This document shows, one piece after another, positions 1-8,668 of a stretch of DNA of 64,000 bases. Source of the DNA: Verrucomicrobiaceae bacterium (GTDB lineage: Bacteria > Verrucomicrobiota > Verrucomicrobiia > Verrucomicrobiales > Verrucomicrobiaceae). A model generated the notes under the pieces. That model saw only the letters and a program-made list of their open reading frames with translations. It was not told the origin of the DNA and did not search any database. A program made the position numbers and the translations under genes. The stretch lies in contig JAEUHK010000108.1 in NCBI GenBank assembly GCA_016795465.1, positions 1 through 64,000 on the forward strand. The letters are read 5' to 3'. Within the stretch, counting starts at the first letter, position 1, and every line of letters begins with the position of its first letter.

Positions 1-135
1 CAGCAAACGAAGGACCTTTATGCCCGTCATGGCTTCGAGCCGAAAGGTGATGACGGGCAATTTTGGACGAAGGCGCTGGAACCGCTCGAAAACTTCGCCA
101 TTCCGGCCTATCTGGACCTTTCCTATGACGAGTGA
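1..135 (+). CDS. C-terminal end of FkbH-like protein (partial)
   Basis: Frame 1 is open from the left edge to a TGA at 133-135 and gives a 44-residue tail. The stretch LYARHGF followed by a DGQFW segment resembles the C-terminal GNAT-like part of FkbH-family proteins (HAD phosphatase plus acyltransferase that loads a glycerate-derived unit on an acyl carrier protein). The next gene is an acyl carrier protein whose start overlaps this stop by 11 bases, as expected for translational coupling of an FkbH with its carrier. The identity rests on a short tail plus context, so it is likely but not certain; the bulk of the gene lies outside the window. Confidence 0.6.
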   Translation, partial: QQTKDLYARHGFEPKGDDGQFWTKALEPLENFAIPAYLDLSYDE

Positions 136-367
136 TGCCATCCAACCGCGCCTGAAGCGTGTCTTTGCCCAAGTTCTCGGCCTTGAAGAAGGTGCGATCT
201 CCGACGCCACCGCTCCCGACAATGCCCCGCAGTGGGACTCGCTCGCGCATCTGCGCCTCGTGATGGCCGTGGAGGAGGAATTTGGCATTTCGATCCCGGC
301 GGAGCAGGTGATGGACATGGTGTCCTTCAAGATCGCCGCGTTGATGGTCGAGGAACTGGCCGCTTAA
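125..367 (+). CDS. Acyl carrier protein
   Basis: An 80-residue acidic protein with the carrier-protein signature WDSLAHL around residues 38-44, where the Ser is the predicted 4'-phosphopantetheine attachment site. The length is typical of a free-standing acyl carrier protein. The ATG at 125 is preferred over the in-frame ATG at 20 because it removes a basic non-homologous extension and overlaps the upstream FkbH-like gene by only 11 bases. It lies 3 bases before a dehydratase/reductase fusion, so it probably carries the acyl intermediate used by both neighbours, possibly a glyceryl or hydroxyacyl unit for glycan decoration. The substrate is inferred from context only. Confidence 0.85.
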   Translation: MTSDAIQPRLKRVFAQVLGLEEGAISDATAPDNAPQWDSLAHLRLVMAVEEEFGISIPAEQVMDMVSFKIAALMVEELAA

Positions 368-370
368 AAC

Positions 371-1537
371 ATGGACTTCCACGCCGGCCAGGAATTCACC
401 GAACGCTTCGTGCTCGACGCGGAGGTGGTGAAGCGCTTCGCGGCCTTTTCCGGCGATGTGAATCCGCTGCACATGGACTCGGCGGAGGCCCGCTCGTATG
501 GCTTTCCGCAGGCCGTGGCGCATGGCGCCATCCAGGTGGCCTATCTCTCGCGCATGATCGGCATGGTGGTGCCGGGTGCGGGTGCGCTTTGGACCGGTCA
601 TCAGCTCCGCTGGCTGAAGCCGGTCTATGTCGGAGATGAAATCGAATTGAAAGTGCAGGTGCGCTCGTGGTCTGCGAGCGCTGGCCTGCTGCAACTGCAG
701 TTTTTTGCAAGCAACACGAAAGGAGAACACGTCATGCAAGGTGAAGCCGAAGTGAAAGTTGGACGCAAACTGGCCGCGAATGCCCCGACGGGGCCTGCGG
801 GCGAACGCGTGGCACTCGTGACCGGAGCCTCAGGCGGCATCGGAGCTGCCACAGCTCTCGCCTTGGCCGCGAATGGTCCCGTGGCCGTGCATTACCATGC
901 GAACGCGGCAGGCGCTGAGGCCGTGGTGAAGCAGATCATTGATGCCGGTAGCAAGGCGCGTGCCTTCCAAGCGGATCTCGCTCAAGCCGGTGCTGCGGAA
1001 CAACTCGTGCAGGCGGTGGCCGCGGAGTTTGGCCAGCTCGACGTGCTCGTGCATGGCGCGACGACTTCGCTCACGCCGGTGGCGCTGAAGGATTCGAATC
1101 CGGCGGACTTCGAGGCCTTCTGGCGTGTGCAGGTGGTGGCTTCGCAAGAGCTGCTGAAGACGGTGATTCCCGTCATGGGTGCTCGGAAGCATGGGCGCTG
1201 CATCTTTTTGGGCACGTCGTATCTCTTTGGCCAGCCTCCGGCCGGTCTCGCGCACTATGTAGCGTCGAAACAAGCCCTGTGGGGCATGGTGCGCTCTGCT
1301 TCGCTGGAGCTCGCGCCTCTCGGCATCACGGTGAACATGATCTCACCCTCGATGACGGTGACCGCGTTGAGTGCTCACGTGCCGCAACGTGTGCGTGAAG
1401 TGGAGGCGATGAAGAATCCCTGCCGCCGCCTGGCCACTCCCGACGACTCTGCGGCCGCCATTGCCTGGCTGGCATCGGACGCCGCATCGTTTGTCAACGG
1501 CGTGAACCTGCCGGTGACGGGCGGGCCGGTGGTTTAA
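371..1537 (+). CDS. MaoC-like dehydratase fused to SDR ketoreductase
   Basis: A 388-residue two-domain enzyme. Residues 1-130 are a hot-dog MaoC (R-hydratase) domain with the FSGDVNPLHMD segment (D29, H34) and AVAHG (H51). Residues 145-388 are a short-chain dehydrogenase/reductase with the NAD(P)-binding motif TGASGGIG (151-158) and the YxxxK catalytic pair Y296/K300. The pair of activities matches hydration/dehydration and keto reduction of an acyl-ACP, and the acyl carrier protein is directly upstream. The two activities are normally on separate polypeptides. The stop overlaps the stop of the convergent methyltransferase gene. Domain calls are firm; the substrate is not known. Confidence 0.85.
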   Translation: MDFHAGQEFTERFVLDAEVVKRFAAFSGDVNPLHMDSAEARSYGFPQAVAHGAIQVAYLSRMIGMVVPGAGALWTGHQLRWLKPVYVGDEIELKVQVRSWSASAGLLQLQFFASNTKGEHVMQGEAEVKVGRKLAANAPTGPAGERVALVTGASGGIGAATALALAANGPVAVHYHANAAGAEAVVKQIIDAGSKARAFQADLAQAGAAEQLVQAVAAEFGQLDVLVHGATTSLTPVALKDSNPADFEAFWRVQVVASQELLKTVIPVMGARKHGRCIFLGTSYLFGQPPAGLAHYVASKQALWGMVRSASLELAPLGITVNMISPSMTVTALSAHVPQRVREVEAMKNPCRRLATPDDSAAAIAWLASDAASFVNGVNLPVTGGPVV

Positions 1538-2319
1538 TCCCGCTTGCGGGCGAGGATGGCGATCACGCCGGCGAAATGCGAGACGCCGGGAATGAGGAAC
1601 AAAGCCTGATCGATTGTGCTGAGGACGCGCTCGCCCGTGCGGAACCAGGCGTCCGGCAGCAGACGGCGCAGGCGTGCGAGCATGAGAAAATGGCGTTTTT
1701 CCTCAATGATGAAGCGTTTGCCGATGAGACGGATTTCATCGGCCGAGAGCTGGCGTTCATCCGGGCTGACGTCCTTTTCGACCGGGGTGCGGTTCCGCAG
1801 CCACTGCAGTGTGCGCGAGTAGGCGACGGGTTCGAGGAAGGCGATGCGGCCGCCGGGGCGGAGGAGCCTTTCGAGGGCATTCAACGCATCTTCCGCCGGC
1901 ATATGATGCACCACGGACATGGCGAGCACAGCATCAAAAGCGCCATCGGTGATGGGTGCGGTGGCAGCGTCTGCCACCACGAATTGCACGCGGTCCTCGA
2001 CCCCCTCCATCCGGGCACGCTCGCGAGCCACTTCGATGAGGTCCGGTGACACGTCGATGCCCGTCACCTGGTAGCCGAGCAGGCCCAAGCGGCAGGCCAT
2101 TTCACCGCTGCCGCAGCCAAAGTCCCCGATATGGGCGGGTTTGTGCTTGGTGAGGAAGTGAATGATGCACTCCGGGTAGTAGGTGCGCCAGCGAGAGCAG
2201 GTTTTGTAACGCTCGAGCACCGCCGGGGATATCTTCTGAAGAGCGTCTCGCTCCCGCTTCGCAATTTCTGCATGGAACTCCACCTCATTTTTTAAGCGGT
2301 CCTGAGTTGCTTCATCCAT
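1534..2319 (-). CDS. Class I SAM-dependent methyltransferase
   Basis: A 261-residue protein with the SAM-binding motif I (GDFGCGSG, about residues 60-67), an acidic motif at the end of strand 2 (GIDVSPD) and a later LLRPGGRIAFLEP segment typical of methyltransferase domain 11/25 proteins. The N-terminal 45 residues are charged and helical. It is transcribed against the polysaccharide genes on both sides and converges on the MaoC-SDR gene with a 4-base overlap. It may methylate a sugar or lipid-linked intermediate, but no substrate can be read from the sequence. Confidence 0.8.
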   Translation of the reverse strand: MDEATQDRLKNEVEFHAEIAKRERDALQKISPAVLERYKTCSRWRTYYPECIIHFLTKHKPAHIGDFGCGSGEMACRLGLLGYQVTGIDVSPDLIEVARERARMEGVEDRVQFVVADAATAPITDGAFDAVLAMSVVHHMPAEDALNALERLLRPGGRIAFLEPVAYSRTLQWLRNRTPVEKDVSPDERQLSADEIRLIGKRFIIEEKRHFLMLARLRRLLPDAWFRTGERVLSTIDQALFLIPGVSHFAGVIAILARKRD

Positions 2320-2395
2320 AAATCTAGAGAGGTGTGAGTGTCGTTGTATTCTCGCTTCTGCTCGCCCTCAATCACCGCGCCCGACATTCTCCGCA

Positions 2396-3223
2396 ATGAA
2401 AAACCTCCTCCGCCACCTCGCAGACTGGGTCACGCTGCCAGTCCTCCGACTTTCGTGGGCGGACCGGTTCGCGGGCTTTTTGTCCTACCAGAGGCGGCGT
2501 GCCACGAGGCGGAAGATTGAGACCCGGCTGTATGCCGCGGGCGTGTATGGTGATGAGGTCACCGCGGGACCGTTCAAGGGCCTGCGCTATCCGCCGCTCG
2601 ATCAATGGGCCTCGTGCCGGTTTGAGAAGATCATCGGGGCCTACGAGCATGAGCTGCACGGCCTGGTGACGCGGCTGGCTGCGACGAAGCAGTATGATCT
2701 GATCGTGAATGTGGGCGCGGCGGAAGGCTTTTACACCGCCGGCCTGGCCATGCTCTTTCCCAAGGCGAAGCTGGTGTCCTTCGAGGGGGACGAGGACCGC
2801 ACGCGCTTCTGCCGCAACTTTTGCCGCATCAACCAGGTGTGGGAGCGCATCGAGACCCGCGGTTTTTGCACCGCGGAGGATCTGGTGGCGCTGAATCCCA
2901 CGGGACGCGTGCTCGTGTGGATGGACATCGACACGGGCGAGCGTCCAGTGTTGGATCCGGTGAAGGTGCCCTGGCTTCGCGGCGCAGACATTCTGGTGGA
3001 GCTCCATGATTGCCTGGAGCCGGGCCTCACACCGCTGATCCGCGGGCGTTTTGAAGGCACGCACCACATCGAGCAGTTCACTACCACAGGCCTGGAGTAT
3101 GGCCGCTTCCCGCTGCTCAGAGACATGCTCTTTAATGAGATCGAGGCGCTGGTGGGTGATGACCGTCGCGGCTTGCAAGACTGGTTTTTCATGGAGCCCT
3201 TGAATGCTTCCCGGGCCGCTTGA
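2396..3223 (+). CDS. FkbM-like methyltransferase family protein
   Basis: A 275-residue protein with a Rossmann-type SAM-binding segment (VNVGAAEGFYTAG, about residues 104-116) followed by a second-strand acidic motif (FEGDE) and a WMDIDTGE segment further on. This pattern fits FkbM/class I methyltransferases, which often O-methylate sugars in capsule and exopolysaccharide loci. The first 50 residues are basic and not part of the core fold. It is 22 bases upstream of a second methyltransferase gene and probably cotranscribed with it. No acceptor can be assigned. Confidence 0.65.
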   Translation: MKNLLRHLADWVTLPVLRLSWADRFAGFLSYQRRRATRRKIETRLYAAGVYGDEVTAGPFKGLRYPPLDQWASCRFEKIIGAYEHELHGLVTRLAATKQYDLIVNVGAAEGFYTAGLAMLFPKAKLVSFEGDEDRTRFCRNFCRINQVWERIETRGFCTAEDLVALNPTGRVLVWMDIDTGERPVLDPVKVPWLRGADILVELHDCLEPGLTPLIRGRFEGTHHIEQFTTTGLEYGRFPLLRDMLFNEIEALVGDDRRGLQDWFFMEPLNASRAA

Positions 3224-3245
3224 CGCGTTTTTCTGATTCTCCCGC

Positions 3246-3959
3246 ATGATTTCCCTCGGACGCCTTTTCCTCCCCCGCCGCTGGCATGAACGACTCCAGG
3301 TGGATCGCTACCCCATCCTTGCCTTTATCCGCCGAGAGGCGATCCCGCGGATGCGCGAAGGCATGAAGGTGCTCGATGCCGGCTCCGGCCGTCTGCCGGA
3401 GCAGACGCTGCGCGGCGAGATCTTGGCCACTGGAGCAGTGCTGCACACGCTGGATTTTTGCCCGGGCGAGGGCGTGGATTTCACGGGCGATGTCTCCGCG
3501 CTGCCCTTTGAGGAGGCCAGCTATGACATCGTGCTCTCCACGCAGGTGCTGGAGCATGTGCAGGACCCGCAAAAGGTCTGCTCGGAGATGGCGCGGGTGC
3601 TGAAGCCCGGCGGTCATCTCTTTCTGACCACGCCGCAGTCCTCACCGATTCACAACGAGCCGTGGAACTACTTCAATTTCACGCACTACGGCCTCACGCT
3701 GCTGTTTGAAAAGGCTGGGCTGCAGGTGGTGAAGAAGGAGGCGCAGGGCGGTCATTTCACGCAACTAGCCTTCCAGCTCCACTGGACGGCGCGGTATCTG
3801 CAGACCTGCGATGCGCCCAAAGTGATCAAAGTGCCGCTGCTGCTCGCGGCGAAGGTTCTGTTCGGATTTGTCACGAAGGTCCCCTTGCTGTTGCTGGACC
3901 GTTTTGACACGAAACGACTCAATACACAGGGCTGGAATTTCCACGGCACGAAGCCCTGA
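3246..3959 (+). CDS. SAM-dependent methyltransferase (type 11)
   Basis: A 237-residue protein with motif I LDAGSGRLPE near residues 43-52, the acidic GDVSALPFEEASYDIV stretch typical of methyltransferase type 11 domains, the VLEHV signature and a VLKPGGHLFLTTP segment. The C-terminal part is hydrophobic and basic, suggesting contact with the membrane or a lipid-linked acceptor. It follows the FkbM-like gene closely and precedes the sugar dehydrogenase/aminotransferase fusion by 33 bases. Methylation of a glycan or lipid carrier intermediate is a reasonable guess from context. Confidence 0.8.
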   Translation: MISLGRLFLPRRWHERLQVDRYPILAFIRREAIPRMREGMKVLDAGSGRLPEQTLRGEILATGAVLHTLDFCPGEGVDFTGDVSALPFEEASYDIVLSTQVLEHVQDPQKVCSEMARVLKPGGHLFLTTPQSSPIHNEPWNYFNFTHYGLTLLFEKAGLQVVKKEAQGGHFTQLAFQLHWTARYLQTCDAPKVIKVPLLLAAKVLFGFVTKVPLLLLDRFDTKRLNTQGWNFHGTKP

Positions 3960-3992
3960 GCATCAACTCCTCCTTTTTCTCATCCTCCCGGC

Positions 3993-6326
3993 ATGGCAAG
4001 CATACCCCAGCGCATCCTCAACAAGCTGCAACGCATCGCGGTTCGCCGCCTCACCCAGTTCCGCTCGCCGCTGAAGGCGGCCGTGATCGGCTACGGTGGC
4101 ATCGGTCCGGATCATGCGGATGCCTACGACCTCTGCGGGCAGGCGAACGTGGTGGCGGTGAGTGATGTGAATCCGGGTGCGCTGGCTGCCGCGATGCGCC
4201 GCCGCCCGCATGTCCGCGCCTACCTGGACTTCAAGCACATGCTGGCGGAGGCACGTCCGGATGTGGTGAGCATCTGCACCTGGCCGCAGTTTCACGCGGG
4301 CATGGTGGAGGAGGTGGCCGCGGCGGGCGTGAAGGCCATCCTGTGCGAAAAGCCGCTGGCTCTCACCCTGGACGACATCGAAACCATGGAGCGCGTGTGC
4401 CGCGAGCGTGGTGTGAAGTTTGCCGTGGCGCACCAGTATCGCTTCAATCCATGGTTCATCGCCGCGCGTGAGATGGTGAAGGCGGGCGCTTTCGGCACCG
4501 GCCTTCGTGTTTCCGGCCACGTGATGGGCGTGCTGGCCGACAACGGCCCGCACCTGCTCGACGCGGTGCGTTTCATCCTCGGTGATGCATCGCCAAAGAC
4601 CGCCCGCGGTGTCTGCCGTCGCGAAAAAGGCGGCATGCGGCAAGGGATGCCGTGCGAGGAGTCCTTTGAGGGCGTGGTGGGCTTTGACAATGAGGTCAGC
4701 TTCGAAATCAAGACCGGCGAGACGGCGCCTTCCTTCTTTGAAATTCGCCTGGAAGGCTCCAAAGGCGGCGCGGTGATCACCCCTTCGAGCTTTGAGGTCA
4801 GCGGTCAGGTGACAGCAAGGCCCGTTCGCGAGGACAAGGCCTGGTACACGGGCATGTTCCGCGAGCTCATCCGCTGGGCGAAAGGCTCCCGCAGTGATCT
4901 GCCCACGGTGGCGGAGCACGGCCGGAAGTCCGTCGAGATGATGCTGGCGCTGTATCAATCCTCCGCTCAAGGCGGTGTGGAGGTGCCGGTGCCCGCACCA
5001 GAACGTGGCGAGGTCCTGCGCAAGCATTTCCCGGGCAGCCCCGATGTGCCCGCGATCACACGTGCCTCTCCGAAAGAGGAGGTGAAGCGCCTGCCTGCCC
5101 CGGAACGGCTGGCCGTTTACGGAGGTGAACGTGCCCTGCCGAAATCGTTCGATGCCTCACCCACCTTTGGGATGCCCGAATTGAAAAACCTGACGCGCGT
5201 GATCCTCTCCCGCCGCCTCACCTGCACGGAAGGGGACATGGTGAACCGCTTTCAGAGCGAGTATGCGGAGATGATCGGCGCATCACACGCAGTGGCGTCC
5301 ACTTCCGGCACCTCGGCGATTCACGTGGCCTTGGGCGCCCTGGGGCTGAATCCGGGGGACGAGGTCGTCACCACGCCGCTGTCGGACATGGGGACGGTCA
5401 TCCCGATCCTGGCGTGCAACTGCCTTCCCATTTTCGCGGACATCGATCCCGCCACTGGCAATCTCTCGGCACAGACTATCGCTGCGAAGCTCACACCACG
5501 CACGAAAGCGGTCATCGTGGTGCATCTCTTTGGCCGTCCGGCGGACATGGATCCGATCATGGAGCTGGCTCGCAGCCGCGGCCTGCGAGTGATCGAGGAC
5601 TGCGCCCAGGCGCACCTCGCCGAGTATCGTGGGAGGAAGGTCGGCACGATTGGTGATCTGGGCTGTTTCAGCTTCCAGCAGTCCAAGCAGATCACATGTG
5701 GTGATGGTGGCCTCACCGTCACAAACAATGAGGATCTGGCCGAGCGTGCCGCGTTGTTCTCGGACAAGGGCTGGCTCCGCAGCCGTGCGGGACGTGCCGG
5801 GCGCAATCACAAGTTCCTCGGCATGAATTACCGCATGACGGAACTGCAGGGTGCCGTGGCGCTGGCGCAGACGCGGCGGCTGCCTGGCTTCATCCAGGCA
5901 CGGCGTGAGAGTGCCACATTGCTTCGTGATCTGCTCAACGAGATTCCAGGCATTGAAATGCCTTACGATCCTCCTCATACGAAGCCCTCGTGGTGGATGT
6001 TTGCGTTCAGGCAGGTGGCGACAGGCACAATTTGCCCCAAAACATTTGGTGAATTGTTGCAAGTCGAAGGAATTCTGGCGGGGAACGCCTATCTTCCAGT
6101 GCCGCTCTTTGAGTATGATGTCCTCAAGCATCGCATGACTTACGGGACAAGTGGCTATCCGCTGACGGCATTCGGCTGGGAGCAGCCGCGAATCGAGAAC
6201 TATCCCGGCTTCCGCGCCTTCAACGAACAAAACTTGCTCATTTTTTGGAGCCATCACGCGAAGCCGGAGCACGCTCGGCAGATCGCGAAAGCTGTGAGAA
6301 AGGTGACCGAGCAGTGGGTGCCATGA
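3993..6326 (+). CDS. Gfo/Idh/MocA oxidoreductase fused to DegT/DnrJ/EryC1 aminotransferase
   Basis: A 777-residue fusion. Residues about 25-340 form a Gfo/Idh/MocA dehydrogenase with the NAD-binding GYGGIG (33-38) and the conserved EKP (119-121). A Pro-rich linker (about 335-385) joins it to a DegT-family PLP aminotransferase that has a TSGTSAIHVAL cofactor loop and the SFQQSK motif with K565 as predicted Schiff-base lysine. Known paired but separate enzymes of this kind, such as WbpB/WbpE or GnnA/GnnB, oxidise a UDP-sugar at C3 and aminate the ketone. The following gene, overlapping by 4 bases, is an N-acetyltransferase, so the three activities could turn a hydroxyl into an acetamido group. 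The sugar and carbon position are inferred. Confidence 0.88.
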   Translation: MASIPQRILNKLQRIAVRRLTQFRSPLKAAVIGYGGIGPDHADAYDLCGQANVVAVSDVNPGALAAAMRRRPHVRAYLDFKHMLAEARPDVVSICTWPQFHAGMVEEVAAAGVKAILCEKPLALTLDDIETMERVCRERGVKFAVAHQYRFNPWFIAAREMVKAGAFGTGLRVSGHVMGVLADNGPHLLDAVRFILGDASPKTARGVCRREKGGMRQGMPCEESFEGVVGFDNEVSFEIKTGETAPSFFEIRLEGSKGGAVITPSSFEVSGQVTARPVREDKAWYTGMFRELIRWAKGSRSDLPTVAEHGRKSVEMMLALYQSSAQGGVEVPVPAPERGEVLRKHFPGSPDVPAITRASPKEEVKRLPAPERLAVYGGERALPKSFDASPTFGMPELKNLTRVILSRRLTCTEGDMVNRFQSEYAEMIGASHAVASTSGTSAIHVALGALGLNPGDEVVTTPLSDMGTVIPILACNCLPIFADIDPATGNLSAQTIAAKLTPRTKAVIVVHLFGRPADMDPIMELARSRGLRVIEDCAQAHLAEYRGRKVGTIGDLGCFSFQQSKQITCGDGGLTVTNNEDLAERAALFSDKGWLRSRAGRAGRNHKFLGMNYRMTELQGAVALAQTRRLPGFIQARRESATLLRDLLNEIPGIEMPYDPPHTKPSWWMFAFRQVATGTICPKTFGELLQVEGILAGNAYLPVPLFEYDVLKHRMTYGTSGYPLTAFGWEQPRIENYPGFRAFNEQNLLIFWSHHAKPEHARQIAKAVRKVTEQWVP

Positions 6327-7135
6327 TACGTCGCTTTAAAAAGCAGGTGAAGCATCTGCTGCGAATGTGCCGCCAGCCCTGGCTGACACGGCCGCGCCTG
6401 ACCGCAGAGCTGCGAAGGCTGGGTGTGCGTCCGGGTGGCGTGCTGCTGGTGCATTCGTCCCTTTCGAGCCTGGGCTTCGTTCCTGGCGGGCCGGCGGCGG
6501 TGATTGCCGCGTTGCAGGATGTGCTGGGACCGGAAGGCACGCTGATGATGCCAACTCATACTTGGGAGTGGATGAACCGCGGCCTGCGTGTCTTCAACGC
6601 CCGCTCCACGCCCGGCTGCGTGGGAGCGATCGCCGAGACGTTCCGCCAGATGGAGGGGGTGAGCCGGAGTTTGCATCCCACGCATTCCGTGAGCGCGAAA
6701 GGCCCGCGGGCGGCGGAGATGCTGGAAGGCCACGAAACGGCTGAAACGCCCTGCGGAGCCGGCACGCCCTACGCACGGCTGCTGGAGGCTGACGGACAGG
6801 TTTTGCTGTTGGGCGCCACTTTGGACTCCAACACGGCTTTTCACTGCATGGAGGCCCTTGGCGGCTATCCGGACCTGCTGAGGGTGGAGCGTGACGAGTT
6901 CGAAATCGTGGATTGGAACGGCGGGAGCCGCCGCCTGCGGGTCTCGCAGCAGCGTGAGGGCATCGTGCGGCGCTATCGGGCGATGCGTGAGCCCCTGCTC
7001 GATGCGGGCGCAGCCGTGGCGGGGCGTGCAGGCGGAGCGGAGCTGTTTTTGATGCACGGGCGGCGCTTTCACGAGGTGGTGAAGGAGTGGCTGCGGAAGG
7101 ATCCATGCCATCTGGTGGGGAAACAACCGGCCTGA
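6323..7135 (+). CDS. AAC(3)-family N-acetyltransferase, probably acting on an amino sugar
   Basis: A 270-residue protein of the aminoglycoside 3-N-acetyltransferase family, with the HSSLSSLGFVPGG segment (44-56) and the conserved HPTHS (118-122) that corresponds to the catalytic His region. The ATG at 6323 overlaps the upstream stop as ATGA; the longer in-frame ORF from 6245 is rejected because it lies inside the fusion gene. Members of this family are frequent in polysaccharide loci, where they acetylate amino sugars made by DegT aminotransferases; that role fits here far better than antibiotic resistance. Family assignment is firm and the substrate is inferred. Confidence 0.8.
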   Translation: MIRRFKKQVKHLLRMCRQPWLTRPRLTAELRRLGVRPGGVLLVHSSLSSLGFVPGGPAAVIAALQDVLGPEGTLMMPTHTWEWMNRGLRVFNARSTPGCVGAIAETFRQMEGVSRSLHPTHSVSAKGPRAAEMLEGHETAETPCGAGTPYARLLEADGQVLLLGATLDSNTAFHCMEALGGYPDLLRVERDEFEIVDWNGGSRRLRVSQQREGIVRRYRAMREPLLDAGAAVAGRAGGAELFLMHGRRFHEVVKEWLRKDPCHLVGKQPA

Positions 7136-7144
7136 CGACACACC

Positions 7145-8668
7145 ATGGGACTCGGAAAAAGCCTTCTGCGCGGCTCCGGCATGAACATGCTGGACTTGGT
7201 CGTGAAGACACTCGCCGTTTTCTTCACCACGCCCGTGCTGATCGCCTCGCTGGGCAAGGAGAACTATGGTGTGTGGCTGCTGGTGATGGCCGTGGTGGCC
7301 TACTTTTTAATGGCGGATCTCGGCCTGACCTTCGCCGCCACCCGGTTCCTGGCCATCGCGGTGGGGAAAAAGGACGAGGCGCGTCAGGCGGCGATCCGGC
7401 AGGTGTGTTTGCGCTACTACCGCATGGCCGCGGTCGTGGTGGCGGTGCTCATCGTGCTGCTGCTGCCACTGCTGCCGTGGCTCGCTGGCACGGACAAGGG
7501 AGCGGGGGAAATGCGGCTGGCCTTCATCCTGGCAGGTGGCGCGGTGGCGGCGCGGCTGTGCTTCCGCCTGCCGGTGATCCTGCTGCGGGCGCATGTGCGT
7601 TATGACCTCCAGGCGCTTGCCTCCACGGTGCGTGTGTTGGTGCAGTCCGGGACGCTGGTGCTGGTCCTGTGGCGTGGAGGAGGTCTCGTGGCGGTGGCGC
7701 TGGTGCAGGCTGGCGGCGAGTTTTTGGAATTGGTGCTGCAGGCGATGATGGCGGCACGTTTCCGGCCCGACGAGAAGGCGGAGGAGGCCATCGCGGACAG
7801 CGGATTGCGTGGCGAGCTGTTCCGTTACTCGCGTTCGATCGTCTTGGGGAACCTCGGGGACAGTGTGCGGCTGCAGCTCAACCCTTTGATGATCTCCAAG
7901 ATTCAGGGCGTGGAGGCGCTGCCGGCGTTTTCCATCGGCACGCGGCTCATCACGATCCTCGAGGATGCTGTGAACTCCCTTTTCGGCGGCCAGGTGCTCT
8001 CGGCCTTTGGTCAGATTCACGGGGCGGATGACACGCAGGCGCTGAGACGGCAGTTTTTGCGAATGGTGCATGTCACGACTGGCTTCGCCTCGGCAGCCAC
8101 GGTGGGCATGGTCATGGTGTCCGGTGCGTTTTTGCAGCGCTGGGTGGGGCCGGAGCTTCAGGATGCGCGCATGGTGCTCATGATTCTGGCCGGAGCCTAC
8201 GCGGTGCACTTTTCACAGTATCCGGCCTACAATCTGATGTACACCATCGGCCGGACGGACTGGGTGGTGCGCGTGTGCCTGTGGGGAGGTGGTGTGGGGG
8301 CGCTGGTGAGCCTGGCGCTCGGATTGAAGTTCGGCCTGTTTGGCGTGGTGGCGGGCACAGCCGCGGAAATGATCGTCTCGCGCGGGCTGGTGACCGCATG
8401 GCTGGTGGGGCGATGCATGCCGGTGGGCATGGCGGAGTATCTCGTCCGGCATGTGCTGTGGACGGCGGTGAAGGCCGCGGCGCTGCCCGGACTGGCTGGC
8501 GCCTTGCTGCTGCCGATGCTCACCCCCGAGTATCCGCGGATTTTCGCGTTTATCGCGATTTACGGGCTGGCAGTCACTGTTTCGTTTCCGTGGACGGTGC
8601 TCGATCAGGAGGGACGCAGCATGCTGTGGCGTCACTTGGGGCTGAGGCGGTCTCAGGCGGCCGGGTAA
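7145..8668 (+). CDS. Wzx-like polysaccharide flippase / MATE-fold exporter
   Basis: A 507-residue integral membrane protein with about 12-14 hydrophobic helices spread over its whole length. The opening (SLLRGSGMNMLDLVVKTLA...FTTPVLIASLGKENYGVWLL) is typical of the polysaccharide transport (PST/MOP) superfamily. It would flip an undecaprenyl-linked repeat unit across the inner membrane. It lies 9 bases after the N-acetyltransferase gene, so it probably shares its transcript, and its last 16 bases overlap the convergent acetyltransferase gene. Together with the polymerase-like genes at 17-20 kb it suggests a Wzx/Wzy-type pathway. Confidence 0.82.
   Translation: MGLGKSLLRGSGMNMLDLVVKTLAVFFTTPVLIASLGKENYGVWLLVMAVVAYFLMADLGLTFAATRFLAIAVGKKDEARQAAIRQVCLRYYRMAAVVVAVLIVLLLPLLPWLAGTDKGAGEMRLAFILAGGAVAARLCFRLPVILLRAHVRYDLQALASTVRVLVQSGTLVLVLWRGGGLVAVALVQAGGEFLELVLQAMMAARFRPDEKAEEAIADSGLRGELFRYSRSIVLGNLGDSVRLQLNPLMISKIQGVEALPAFSIGTRLITILEDAVNSLFGGQVLSAFGQIHGADDTQALRRQFLRMVHVTTGFASAATVGMVMVSGAFLQRWVGPELQDARMVLMILAGAYAVHFSQYPAYNLMYTIGRTDWVVRVCLWGGGVGALVSLALGLKFGLFGVVAGTAAEMIVSRGLVTAWLVGRCMPVGMAEYLVRHVLWTAVKAAALPGLAGALLLPMLTPEYPRIFAFIAIYGLAVTVSFPWTVLDQEGRSMLWRHLGLRRSQAAG

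Noticed and set aside
6323-7135. Aminoglycoside resistance gene
   Set aside because: The family is AAC(3), but the gene is coupled to a sugar aminotransferase in a polysaccharide locus, so a role in amino-sugar acetylation is more likely.
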